DNA from: Rhypophila decipiens
Lineage: Eukaryota; Ascomycota; Sordariomycetes; Sordariales; Naviculisporaceae
DNA length: 64,000 bases
Direction: 5' to 3'
Assembly (NCBI GenBank): GCA_033297075.1
Contig: MU858072.1
Coordinates: 62,001 to 126,000, forward strand
Made by a program: the position numbers and the translations under genes. Shown here piece by piece: positions 10,291-22,000 of the stretch; the stretch's first letter is position 1, and each line of letters opens with the position of its first letter. The notes under the pieces were generated by a model. The model was given only the letters and a program-made list of their open reading frames with translations, was not told the origin of the DNA and did no database searches.

Positions 10291-12201
10291 CTACCACAAG
10301 GCAGCCACCTCCTTGGCCTTCTTTGCCCTCCCGCGCTTCTTCTTGCCACCGCCCTCAGCATCTGGATTATCCTTGTTGGCAAACAGCTCCTCGCGCTTCT
10401 TCCTCTGCTCCTCCTCCCTCTCCTCAACAAGTGCCTTTTCTCTGGCATCAAACTCCTCCTGGTTCTTTTGTAGCTCCGCCTCAATGTCCTCGGTGGGCTC
10501 TAATACCTTTCCTGTCTGACGCTGATAGTCCTCAATACTCATCATCGGCGCCACACCAGTACCGGTCTTTTTGCCCATGATGGCGTCATTGATCCGTGTG
10601 GGGTTTGTCCTTTCCTCGCGATTAAATTTCAGTTTCACGTGCTTGCGAGTCTTGCCGGGGAACATCCTCGATATGGTCTCGAAATCTGTGCCAAAGCTTG
10701 ATAGTGCGCTGTAGAACTGCTCTGTCTCTTCGTCGGTCCATTGTTGTGGCTTCAAGTTGCGACGGAGGTAGGTGGAACTGTTGATTGCGTTGGTGAAATC
10801 GTTTTCTTCGTGCTCTTCTAGCTCGCCTGCTTCTTCTGCTGCGCGGGCGTGCCGGTCTACGCGCAGGGAGGACTCGTCTATCACGATCTCGCCGTTTATG
10901 ACCTGGTAGGACTCTGCGGCTGGGGCCAGGTGACGGGTAGGTTGTTCTTGGTTATTGTTATCTGTGTTGGAAGGAGTTCCTGGGGCGGGGGTGCCGTTAT
11001 TCTGTGTGGAAGCATCACCTCCACCATTACCGTCTTCTTGCGCAGGCGTCCCTTCCTCGTCTTTGCCTGGAACGTTACCGTTCTTCTTCTGCCGTTTCCT
11101 CTCGATAGCCTTTTGTCGTTTCAACCTCTCCTGCTCTAGGAGCTTGTCGTGAAGGCTGAATTTCTTTCCTATACCCATGTCCTTTGCTAGATCTGCCATC
11201 TTCACTTGGGTAATGTCGATCTCCCTTGTTTCGGCATCTTCAGGTGTTGCTTCGCGCTGTCGTGACGGCCTGTTTGCCGCAGGCTGAGCTGTTCCTTCTC
11301 CTCCGTTCTCGGCTGTTTCCGTGGCACTAGGGGCTTTGCGCTTTCGTGTCGTCTTCCTTGCTTGAGCTGGTACGTAGCCTTCTTCGCCGGGTAGGGCAGC
11401 TGCTCTTATCCGGGTCCGCTTTGGGGCAGGAGCAGAAGAACTCTCCCCTTGTTGGGTTCCAGCCTCGGTATTACCGTCAGCCGCATTGCGCTTACGACGC
11501 CGCGTCGGTTGCCTTGCACTGGAGCTTTCTGATGTAGGCTGTGTAGTAGAGGATTCGGCCGCACTTTCAACACTCGTTTGGGGTTCGCTAGAGCTGTTGT
11601 TCTCTGCGGGCGCAGGCGCGGGCGCGGGCGGTGTCGGCCTGGGTTCAGATTGGGCAGCCGGGGCAGGGTCAGGTTGGGGGATCGGGACATTGCTGGTAGC
11701 ACTAGATCGAGAGGCCGATCGTGTTCGACCCTTTCGGGCTGCTGGGTCGCTGGGTGCAATAGGCGTCGATGTGCTTGCTGGTTCAGCGGGAGTCTCGACG
11801 GCTGGCGTGGCGGTGGGAACCGGAACCACAACTGGTAGAGATTCTGGCCAAGATTCGGTGCCGGCAGGGGGTACTGTCGTGGATGTGCTGGGTTGAGGGG
11901 TCGAATCCTGTGATGTTGTCGGCGTTTCGGTTGTTAATCGCTCGAGTGACTCTCCATCTTGTCCTTGCTCGTCACTCGCTCGCGAGCTGCTTGTTTGTGC
12001 TTGTTTCTCGGTAGGGGCATCGTCTGTGGTACTCGCGTTCGATAGTTGAGCAATAGGATCTGTAGCTGTCGTGGAAGCGGCCTGGGGTTCGGTGTCGACA
12101 GGTTCGACAGGAGCTGGCGTCGCTGATGAAGGAGAAGGCGCTGGCGCATTCCGGCGAGCCACCGGTTTGAGCTTGCCCTTCAAGCCACCCTTTCTGAGCA
12201 T
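10291..12201 (-). CDS. bdp1: Transcription factor TFIIIB subunit B'' (Bdp1)
   Basis: Subunit of TFIIIB, which places RNA polymerase III at tRNA and 5S genes. Single exon, 636 residues, start ATG at 12201. The N-terminal half is disordered and rich in Pro, Ser, Thr and Ala. A conserved block around residue 330 (ITQVKMADLAKDMGIGKKFS) is followed by a basic Lys/Arg helix. The hallmark extended SANT/Myb domain lies at about residues 480-530, with the conserved Trp of QQWTDEETEQFYSAL and the FPGKTRKHVKLKFNREE segment. The C terminus is Glu/Lys-rich and ends in a basic KKKRGRAKK cluster, a likely nuclear signal. The frame stays open for some codons upstream of the ATG without another ATG, so a small upstream exon cannot be excluded. 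Satellite repeats flank the gene on both sides. Confidence 0.88.
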   Translation of the reverse strand: MLRKGGLKGKLKPVARRNAPAPSPSSATPAPVEPVDTEPQAASTTATDPIAQLSNASTTDDAPTEKQAQTSSSRASDEQGQDGESLERLTTETPTTSQDSTPQPSTSTTVPPAGTESWPESLPVVVPVPTATPAVETPAEPASTSTPIAPSDPAARKGRTRSASRSSATSNVPIPQPDPAPAAQSEPRPTPPAPAPAPAENNSSSEPQTSVESAAESSTTQPTSESSSARQPTRRRKRNAADGNTEAGTQQGESSSAPAPKRTRIRAAALPGEEGYVPAQARKTTRKRKAPSATETAENGGEGTAQPAANRPSRQREATPEDAETREIDITQVKMADLAKDMGIGKKFSLHDKLLEQERLKRQKAIERKRQKKNGNVPGKDEEGTPAQEDGNGGGDASTQNNGTPAPGTPSNTDNNNQEQPTRHLAPAAESYQVINGEIVIDESSLRVDRHARAAEEAGELEEHEENDFTNAINSSTYLRRNLKPQQWTDEETEQFYSALSSFGTDFETISRMFPGKTRKHVKLKFNREERTNPTRINDAIMGKKTGTGVAPMMSIEDYQRQTGKVLEPTEDIEAELQKNQEEFDAREKALVEEREEEQRKKREELFANKDNPDAEGGGKKKRGRAKKAKEVAALW

Positions 12202-13484
12202 GTTGGCGAATCGGACGTCTTGTTGCTTGACAAACAGCGGGGTGCGGCAATGCCTAAATTGATATTAAGTTTTAGTCGCCTGGCTGTTTGCGAACAGCCG
12301 GGGCTATTCGATTGCGTAATGGTAGAGTCCGAAATTTGGTGACTGGTGTCAGGTGGACCAGTCTTTGAGAAAAAGAGTCGAGCGAAGATTATATAGTTGC
12401 GAAGGAAGCCGATTGATCAAAAGGGTACTTTGACTTTGAGGATGGCGGGGAGTGTATTAAGGTTTCGGGGTTGGTCAGTGGATAAAAGTTTGGTGGGGTG
12501 CATCGGTATTTTGGACGCCGCCGCTAAAACACCGTATGCCTTGCTAAAACCACCGTCTTGGCAATCTAGGTATTTATTCAAGCCAGTTAAAGTATTTATT
12601 CGAGCTATTTAGGACAATTATTCCAGCTCGTCAAAGCATCTATCTCAAATAGGTTTATATAACTTTGGGACACCAGATTGAAGGCTAAAACAGTGGTTTT
12701 AGCGGTTCTGGAAGCATCAAATGGGGTGTGTTCTCTAAGACAGACGCCCTAGAAAGAGACGGGATAAGCCTTGTAAAAAGCAACTATATGCCTTCAAATC
12801 CACGTTCCAGGCCTTTTAAACTGCCTTTCTATGCATATATTCAATCCGTCTAATGTATTTAACAGGATAATTCCATGTACGTAGGTAGAGTTAAAGGTGT
12901 ACGTGATTTATCTCATACCCCATTTTTCGTCTAAAAGAGAGTCTTGGACAGCGGGCCATTCCACTGCCTACGGCTGCACGGTCCACCTGCCCCTGTGCAA
13001 GCCTGTTAGCCTTGCTTGGAAGTCGCGCTCCTACACTTCTTGGCACAGGCCAGCCGAAAATGGCCTAGCGCCTTACGTTGAATCTTCGAAATGACCGTCC
13101 TCTGGAGACTCTGGTGGTCAAGTCGGGTTTCTCGCCTCTCCAGTCGACTCCTCTACTCCATGCTCCAGATCCGGGCGTCCCTCTCCCCTTTCGCTCCATT
13201 CTTTTCATCTCCAATTTACTCGCAGTCTCAGCACACTTCGTTCCGATTCTTTTTTACTGTTCGCTTTGGGGCAGGGCAAATCTCCAAGACGGCTCGCCTC
13301 TTGCCTCTTGCCTCGTGACTTTTAATTTCCCTCCCCGTCACTACCACTAATTTTCGCATTTCTTTGTCTGTCCGTTCCTTTCCTCCAGCACTCCGACCCG
13401 CGCGACAACACGTCCTCAGTCATTCTCGGTCGTCGACATCTTCTCGCTCAACCACTCCTCGCCGATTGAACTTGGCTCTTTCTG
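12202..13484. other. Divergent spacer between bdp1 and bre1
   Basis: Contains the bdp1 promoter, a reverse-oriented piece of the 22-bp satellite (12565-12647) and, from about 13090, a pyrimidine-rich stretch that is probably the bre1 promoter and leader. No gene is supported. Confidence 0.5.
12565..12647 (-). repeat. 22-bp satellite, reverse orientation
   Basis: The reverse complement reads as four consecutive units: GATAGATGCTTTGACGAGCT, GAATAATTGTCC..., GAATAAATACTTTAACTGGC and GAATAAATACC.... These match the consensus of the 9610-9980 array. Together the two arrays form an interrupted inverted repeat around bdp1. Confidence 0.65.
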
Positions 13485-16195
13485 ATGCCGAGTGCCACTT
13501 CCCTCTCTACGTCGCCTCGTCCTGCCACCTTGGTCAAGATGGAGGACAGGAAAAGACCCGCCTCGGGCGCTGTCGACGATCTCGCCCCCCCGCCCAACAA
13601 GCGTCAGGCTGTCAACGGCACGAGCAAGTCCAAAGACGACTCGGGCGACATGAAAGAAGAGACCTGGATTGAGGTAAGCGTCACGACATCTCTGCATCAT
13701 CGTCACTCCGAGAAGGCGTCACGCTCTTGCACACCCCTCATTGCCTCCACGTCACCATCACGGTTGTCGCGCCGCCCGTCGAGGATTTCTCCTCCCAAGA
13801 CAGTCAGCATCCTGTTGATGTTTTCGCTGGGGTCTCTCTCCTCGACCGCTGCTAATGCACGGCTTGCTGGCAACAGCCTGCCTGGCTCTCTCAGGATTCC
13901 TTCTCTTCATCTACTCCCATGTGCTCTACATCTACATCGCTCCTCATTTCGTGACGTTTTGGTACAACTCCCTGGGGATGGGGGGTGGAAGCGTGAAGCG
14001 GGCTGACCAGTTTGGATCGCGTAGGAATATCAAAAAGGCGCCATCTACAGGCAGATGCTTGAATATAAGCGGGAGAAGTCGAACCTCGAAGCCCGATTAC
14101 AAGAAGTCGAAAAGCGCGCGCTGCACCACGATGACCACATACGACTAATGGACGCCTGGTGGCTTCAGGTACGTGATGTTTCCCCCCCACTCCCATGGCG
14201 ACTCGGCTGACTCGGTGCCAGTTTTTGCAAGAAATCGAGCTGCTGGCGGAAGGCATGGTATCATCGACTCGCATATCCTCAGGTACGTCGGAGGAAGCTG
14301 TCCCCGTTTTGTCACCCCCAACCCCCAGTCAGGGTCTGACATTCCTAGACTCTACCCCGGTTTCGGCGCTTGCCTTCAAGGAAAGTAAAGACTTCCAGCG
14401 ACATCTCAACGACAAGGGTAAGGCCCTCCTGACCAAGGTTGAAAATATATTCAAGAAATTGGCCAATGCGCGCGGAGAAGTCAAACCCGAGGTAGCACAG
14501 CTCGAGGCTCAAGTCAAGTCACTCCTGGCAGCCCAAAAGGATATGTCGGTGAAAATCGACAAACTGGAGGCGGAGAACCGGTCACTATCAGAGCAGTACG
14601 ACACTGCAACGCTCAAGGTTATCAAAGCAGAACGCAAACTGGACCGCGTAAAAAGTGCCCAGGTCCATAAATTGGAACAGCAGGCGATTGCCAGATCAAC
14701 ACGGCAGCCGTCGACGGCAGACGAAAACGGTTCTGGATCTGGCGTGACGAATGGCGACAGCGAGGCCATCAAGCAGCAATACGACGAAGCGGTAGCCGTA
14801 GTCGCCAAGCAAAAGGAGCAGATTGAATCTGCACTGGCCGAGATCAAGGGGCTTAAAGACGAAAACGCCACCTTCAAGGTCAAAAAGGAGAGTGTCACGG
14901 ACGATGATTACGCCAGGACCGAGGTTTTCAAACTGTTCAAGTCCCAGAACGAGGATCTTATCAAGAGAGTCAACCATCTGGAGGCCACTAATAAACAGTT
15001 TCGTGAAGAGGCTGAGAAGCTTCGAGCTGAGCGGATCGCCTACCGTGTGCAGTTGGAAGGCGAGGCGCAAGCGCTCACCTCGGAGTTGGAAGATCAGATT
15101 CAGCAAAAGGACCAAGACCTGACGCGCATTCGTTCAGCGAGAGATGAACTATTCGCCGAGCTCACGATGCGCAGGGCAAGCCAGGAGCAGGAGAAAACTG
15201 CGGCGACACATATGAAGGAGCTAGTCGAGGCAACTAATGGACGCATCGAGGTATTGGAGGCAGAAGTCGCCAGGCTTCGCCCAAGCGAAGATACCATGAT
15301 GACGACACCGCGGGCAGATCTCGAGTCCCTGGACCTTGGGCAATTGCAGCAGCAGTACATTGAGTTGGAGAAGCAATTCCACGCCATCAACAAAGAGATT
15401 CTTTTGCTGGAGAAGACATACAAGAAGACGCAAATGGTGGCGCAGAAAAAGGTACTGGACTTTAGCGCGTTGGAGGAAAGAGTTGCTGTTTTGACTGCCG
15501 AGAAGAGCAAAGCAGACCAAAAGTACTTTGCGGCCAGGAAAGATACCGACATCCGAACAGCCGAGATCCGCGCGCTCCGGGGCCAGAACGGAAAGAGCTC
15601 TGAAATTATCTCACAACTCAAGGACGTGGAGGCACATAACCGATCGCTCATCAGCACACTCGAGAAGCAGGTGTCGGACCTCAAGCAGGCCAACTCGGTT
15701 GTGATGGCGGAAAACAAGAAACTGGAATCGTCAAGCGCCGAAGCGGTGCGAAGGACAGAGGCTGTAAAGACTCAAATATCCGACCTCACGAACTTGGTCA
15801 AGTCGAAAGATGCGGCAACCATGGCTGCTAAGGAGCAGCTGATAAACCAGCAGCAAGAGCAGGAGAAGCTCAAGGTCCGGCTCAACAACGCTACCAAGGA
15901 GTGCGAGAAATGGAAGCAGAAGGCCAGAGGAAATTCCTCGGATGAGGAGGAGGTACTGAGGGTAAGTTGATTGTGTCCAGGATCTTTGATGTTGGCTGAG
16001 TGTGCTAACCGTTTTGAGCAGAGTTTGGTTCTTTGCACCGTGTGCAAAAATAACTTCAAGAACACTTTCCTCAAGAATTGCGGTCACGTCTTTTGCGCCG
16101 AGTGCGTAGACGGGAGACTGGTCAACCGAATGAGGAAATGTCCAACTTGCAATAAGCCGTTCGACAAGGCGGATGTTCTTGCTGCCCATCTATAG
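13485..16195 (+). CDS. bre1: E3 ubiquitin ligase Bre1 (histone H2B monoubiquitination)
   Basis: With Rad6 it attaches one ubiquitin to the histone H2B C-terminal tail, a mark needed for H3K4/K79 methylation and the DNA damage response. Exons 13485-13673, 14025-14168, 14222-15961, 16022-16195; 748 residues. The N terminus carries the conserved MEDRKRP segment and a KR-rich nuclear signal. The conserved Bre1 block follows ([20 protein letters not shown], then the [15 protein letters not shown] core split by intron 2). A long coiled coil spans about residues 130-680. A C-terminal C3HC4 RING finger has C696, C699, C711, H713, C716, C719, C731 and C734. Intron 1 is long (351 nt). A second in-frame ATG at 13539, right before EDRKRP, could be the true start. 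Confidence 0.94.
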
Positions 16196-16962
16196 GGGGC
16201 CTTGACTAAGCCAAGCCACCGCGATCGGGTGGAAAGAGCAAGCGAAGAAACAAAGGGGACAGCACAGCTTACCACAAGAAGATGGGCTGGGAAAGTCAGC
16301 AGCTCCAGTTCCACAAGCGAAACGAGATGTATGCGTGCGCCTCTTGGCCGTGCTTCCCATGAGACGTATCCTGGGCATCCATGGCTACATGTGTTGGATT
16401 TCAGAATAATGTAACTTTAGCTATGTAAGACTAGCACCATTAGCGAATTTGGAAGCAGCGTTTTCCATGATGGGACCCATTTCTGACAGGTAGAAAAACC
16501 AGTTGTCGCCGACTGAAGATAGTATGGTCCTTGTTTCCCTTCTGGTTTTTATACGGGGGAGCAAGACGTAGGTAGGATAGAATTGGGCAGGAGGAGGATG
16601 CAGGCGATGCTTTTAGGTGATTGGACCAACGGTCCATCGGTCTTGCCAGGTTATTGTTGTCGAGATAATTATATCATTCATGGGCGTGGCCCGTTCGTTG
16701 TCTTTTTCGTCTCAATCGGAGATTCAGTCTTTATCTCTTGGCCATAATCCTGTGACAACCGTCGAGAGCCGCAGGGGATCCGTAATAACACCCTAGGTAG
16801 GTATGTATTCAAAGTAGGGTATCGTTTGTCCGGCCAGCCAGCCATACATATCCGCTTAGAAGACCCCAAAAAACATGGATGATAAAAAACGGACAGTCCT
16901 GTTTTCCTCCTATCCTGCGCCCGTATCAGTCCAGCGGCCTCATAAAGAAAAAGCAACCGATT
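16196..16962. other. Convergent spacer
   Basis: 3' regions of bre1 and the minus-strand SARAF-like gene. No coding frame, RNA gene or repeat worth naming was seen. Confidence 0.5.
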
Positions 16963-18042
16963 TCAGCGACGACTAGTCGATCCAAAACCAGTGCTTTCAT
17001 GACGGCCCGAACTCGACCCAGCAGAAGATCCTCCTCCCCCTCCTCCCCCTCCCCATAAGCTACTACTACCCTCCCCATTATCCCTCCGTGGCTGTTGTCT
17101 CCAACTACTACTGCCCGTGTTGTTATTCCCCCTATTACCAGCAAAATACCCCGCCGCAGCACCAGTAGCTGCACCAGTCCAGAAACCAGGACGCCACGCT
17201 TGGTCTCCTCCTGCGCGGGTGTTGTACGTGGATTTACTATACGGCGGCGGGGGGTCATCCCATCCCCCGTTACCACCTCCTCCGAAACCAGGTCCCCATC
17301 CGCCGCCGCCGCCTCCACCGCCACCTCCGCCAGGTCGTCTGCCCCCTGCTCCTGCTTGCCCGACTCTCCTGCCGTTATTATCCCCGGCTTGTACGCAAGC
17401 AGAGTAAATAATCCAGCCCAGTACCGCGAAAAATAAAAGAGCAAAGAGGTAGCCTGACCAGTCGGTCTCTTCACCTCCTCCTCCACCATCCCCACCACCG
17501 AATTTCCACCCCCCAGAAGAAGAGCCACCCTTGGCAAGCTCAGGAAACCTCTTCTCCCCCTCTTCAGTAAGAACAAGCCTATACTCGACCCCACAGCTCC
17601 CTTTTAACACGTAGGGGTCGTCGGGGCTGGCATAACCCTCGCAAATGACTTCGGTACTCCCCAGGCGCAAGGTCGTGGGCAGGTCGGTTGCCGTGCAGGC
17701 CCATTCTATATCTTCTTTTTGGTACGAGGAGCCTTGGTTGACGCAGCGGAGGGTGTCGATTTGGTGGAGGGCGCAGATGCGGTTGGGCGAGATGCATTTT
17801 AGTTGCGGGATGGGGGTGACGCGCCGGTGGGTGGTTTGTTTGCCCGCTTTGAGGGTTAGGGATTGGACCTTGAGAGAAGAAAAGAGTTGTTAGTATGGGG
17901 GAAACTGAGAAACGGGGGAAGGGTTGTTTACTTCGGATAGGAGGATCGCGTTCTTGGGTTTGTTGGCTGCTGAGACGCCGCTGCTGAGGAGGAGGAGGGA
18001 GAGGGAGAGAGAACCTCCCAGGCCCATGGTGGTGGGTCGCAT
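16963..18042 (-). CDS. SARAF-like protein (store-operated calcium entry-associated regulatory factor family)
   Basis: In animals SARAF sits in the ER membrane and damps store-operated calcium entry; the role of fungal members is unknown. Two exons on the minus strand, 18042-17932 and 17868-16963, with a 63-bp intron; 338 residues. A signal peptide covers about residues 1-25 (hydrophobic SLSLSLLLL core, cut near VSA). The lumenal domain has paired cysteines and the family segments CISPNRICALHQIDTLRCVN and STEVICEGYASPDDPYVLKG. One transmembrane helix lies at about 177-196. The cytosolic tail is very rich in Gly, with PPPPYS and later Ser/Arg segments. A second ATG at 18027 is possible, but the signal peptide works from either. 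The family call rests on the cysteine-rich lumenal block, the topology and the Gly-rich tail. Confidence 0.8.
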
Positions 18043-19060
18043 GTTTTTTGTTGACTGGAACTGATCCGAGAGGGAAATATGCGACTGTTGTCTTTGTACA
18101 CCGGGTATAAGTCTATTGTCGTCGTAAGTGTTGATTGGTATGATGATATATCGAGATTAGGTAAGGTGCGGATTGATCGAGTGCTGTAGCAATATCGGTA
18201 TGTACTCGCCCGCTGGCTGGGTTCCAGTTGATCGTTGAAGCGAGATAGAAAGAACTGCGAGCATAGATCAAAAGCAAAAGTAGAGGACAGCTGTCATCTT
18301 GCTCTATTTCTTCTTCCTCAACTCAAGCAAGGCAAGGCCACAAGGCAGGCCCGTCGTGCGCAGATGTGCAGATGTCTGCTGTCAGTCTCAAAGCGAGCAG
18401 GTGGTGGCCATCATCCATTGCAGGGGCCCACTGTCTCGCGCCGAGTCTGGGGTGACCCAGCCTTGCCACGCTGGCCTGTGGGGACGAAACCCAGGGCTGA
18501 ATACATACCGTACCGGTACTATACGTAATACATATGTACAGTACACACTATATTTCGTTACCGTATGACTTACACCACTATCCACAACCAAGACGTCGAG
18601 ATATCCACAACAAGGGCCAAAAAACAACCAAAAAAAACATACAACACCGGGGATTCGCTGGTGGTCACCCACCCAACTACTAGTCCGGCGGTCGCTGGCT
18701 TATCTATGGGAGAGCGGACGGGATCCCGAGTTTTCCAGTGCCTATGGTCGTATGTGCTAGGGACATGGTGGATGTAGGTTCATGTATCGTGAAGTTGAGG
18801 CTCATGCAAAGGCTTCATCGGTGACGGTGACTTGTCACTGGGCAACTTATATTAGATATCTCCTACTATTACAGTTCCACCATCCCCGCGGTCTTGCTTG
18901 AGACATGATACTATGCCGTCTATATAGCCCACATCCTTAAGATCCCATCTCATCAAAGTACATCGCTCTCTCTCCCTAGGTATCTCCTCCTTCCAGACCA
19001 GAACAAATCGACAATGCATCTTTGTTTGTGAATGGGCATCCAGCCTCTATATCTACCTAC
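18043..19060. other. Spacer between SARAF-like gene promoter and tel1 3' end
   Basis: About 1 kb. It holds the promoter side of the minus-strand SARAF-like gene and the 3' region of tel1. Short open frames on both strands have no domains; no gene is supported. Confidence 0.5.
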
Positions 19061-22000
19061 TTAAGCATACGCCGCCCATCCTATAATCACAATCAGTTAG
19101 CAAAAACGTACAATCATCTCCACATCAGGGGGGGGGGGGGGTGTGGAATTCAAAACATACCAGAATAAAGCACCGCCAAATTCCGCTCATCAGTAGCCAA
19201 ATTAATCAAATCATTAACAGTAGCCATGACACTCAACGTCTTGCTCAGCTTCTTCCTGACCACTTCCAGCGCGCGGTCCGCCTCGCTCGGCTCATTCACA
19301 GAAGTCGTCTTCCTCCCACCACCATTCTCAACATCCGTCGTCTGTCCATCCTCGTCATTATCCTCCGCCCCCCTCGCGGCATTCTGCAGCTTGGCCATCC
19401 TCACGGGCGAGATACTCCACGAATAGAGCGGGTCATACCTTAACACGTCCAAGATCGTCATGATGGAGTATACCTCTTCCCGTAAAGCGTCGAGGGTGAA
19501 TTCGCAGCATCGGCGGAAGACGCCCTCAGTTTTGGTGATGCCCATGCCGTCGACAATGTCCCTTGTCATGCGGAAGGGGACCAGCTCGGGGACGGGCAAG
19601 ACCCGGCCCATCTCAAAGGCGACCCCCAGATCGATATGCACCACCTCGCCTGTCTTACTGTCGAGGAGGATGTTGTGGCCGTGTCTGTCGCCCAGCCCGA
19701 GGACATGCCCCAGCATGGAGATCGCCGCCGTGGTGCGCGTGTATGCCGTGCGGCGGGCGAACCACTCGTCGGGGTCGGTAAAATTCTCCATGAAAAAGTA
19801 GCGCATTACCGGGTGGAATTTCTCAGTCACTTTTCGGTAGGCGCTGATTCTTGCTTCGATGGTTTTTGTCTGCGCGTTGGAGATTTCCTTGCGGCATTGG
19901 GATCCTTTGAGGTCTTTGGGGTAGTACTTCTCGTGGGCTGGCATCAGATACTCGTGGAGGGGGATTGTATCGGGTACGAACTCGATCAAGCCCGACTGCG
20001 AGGTCAGGGGCAGGACTTTGTACGTCCTGATGCCCAGATTCCGCTGACGCGTTGTGCGGTGCAGCTTGAGCAGCTCCGACACGGCGGAGAATACCTGCTC
20101 CATGATGGCGTCCTGGCGCAGATCGTCGTTGCCGCCTTTGACCAGCTGCTTGAACCGCTGCCCGTTGCTCCCCACGGCAGTGATGATCTTGGGCGCGCTA
20201 ACGCCCGAGGCGATGGACATGTTGGGCTCGAATCTCTCGATGAGCGGCACATGCTTGTAGTTCTTGTCTGGCCTCAGCTCAATCTGCATCGTAGGCGGCG
20301 GGATCTTGTACTTGGAGACAAAATCCAGCAGGTTCTGGCCAGGCGTCGAGCTCTTGATCGCAACCTTGTGGCCGGCCTTGTACCTGTTAGGATCGCGGTC
20401 CATCGCAAGCGCGTGATAGACTCTGTTTGTCTGGTCGATTGCTTTCCATATCTCGGCGACGTCGGGTGCCTTTGCCAGTGCTTTGGCAACCTTTTCTGTG
20501 GCCTTTTGTCGCGACACTGCCACGTCGTCCTCTTTGTTCACCCGCGACTTTGCGCCCGACCAGATCTGGTACATGCCGTGGTACGGGTGGTCGTTCGAGA
20601 TCTTGTAGACCAGTTCCAGCAAAATCTTTTGGAAGCTGTTGGACTGGTCCTGGAGTCGCGAGGACAGTTGGTTCATCAGCAATGCGAACTTTGCCGTTGG
20701 CACATTCCCTATGTGCTTTCTCACAGCATCGTTCGTAGTGTCTTCCTCTGATCGCTCCAGCCAGAGAGCCGTGAAACGCAGCGCGTCGTTATTGTGCTCG
20801 TCAGATGCCGCAAGCGAGTGAAGGTAGTTCTCCAGGCTCAGCCGTACGAACTCGGCCCGTGTTTGCTCGACACGCCTGAGTTCCTGTTGGTCCAGTTCAA
20901 GCCACTGCTTGGCTTTGGTGAGATGGCCAGAGTACCTGTTCCTCTGCTGGGAGTCTTTGGCGCTTGCCATCAGAGACTTGAGCTGCGCCACCTCGTCGCT
21001 TTTGCCCTTCTTTAGGCTCTGAAGCCGGGCAAGGTCCTCTAGTCCGTCTGGGTTCTGGAGCTGCCCGTCACAGAACATGGCGAACTGGTGATATACCTGG
21101 CCTGCCTCTTTGCCTTTATTTTTGCCCTTTAGCTCCTTGAGAGCCGGGTCGAGATACTTCTTTTGGATGTTATCTGGCGTCTCCAGCCTGGCCACCGAGA
21201 CCTGGTGGCCAATCTTGGACAGCAGATGGGAGCGGCTCACAGGAACTGTCTGTTTCTTCAGAGACGATTCCTTGTCGTCAATGTTTTGCAGCATACGGAT
21301 CGACGAGATGGCTTCGCCGTGATCCCAGAGAGAGTTGGCTGTGGCGATCCGGATGGCAGCATCCACATTCAACCCCAAGTCCTCGCTCGATTTGATCAAG
21401 TCAGTGAGACTTGTGGTGATGTTGAGCGTCTCTTGGTGGGCACGATGGAACCGATATATCTCTGACGAAAGCAGCATGCCGCGGATATGGACTAGCCGGG
21501 CATCCGCCGGGGTCAATCGCGACGGTCTTAGTCGATGGTGTTGACTCCACATGCTCAGCGCTGTCTCCCTGCATGACAGAATCTGGCTGACATCTCCGTA
21601 CTGCCCGCTCATCATCCACTTGGAGCGCTTCTCAAAGACGTCGAAAATTCCCTGCAGTTCCTGCTGATCGGCAGTGCTGAGTACGTCGTCTAGCTCGGTC
21701 AGAGCCGCGAGAGCCGCAAGCCGGTGGCGCATGCTCGCAAAGTTCTGGTTCCGGTTGGTCAAATGTCTCACAGTGCTGCTGAGGCCCTCATGAACGACAT
21801 CGCGCACGGTTTGGATGTCCGAGGCCTGGTGCATGCTTTGGTAAGCCTTGTACACAGTAGCCGACCAGTTATCAGTGCTCGACGGGACCGGGAGATTCCA
21901 CATTTCCAGTCTCCTCGCCGTAGTAAAAGTACCATCCTGCGTGGTCGACGATCCGCCAAGGCTTTGCTGTGTCTGAAGAAGGGAGTTGGACAAGCCCGAG

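Noticed and set aside
9610..12647. Satellite arrays as terminal inverted repeats of a DNA transposon around bdp1
   Set aside because: The enclosed gene is a housekeeping factor, no target-site duplication was seen, and the arrays are internally tandem.
20427..20738. Arg/Pro-rich plus-strand frames inside tel1 (and similar frames opposite other long genes)
   Set aside because: They are antisense shadows of a well-supported coding region.
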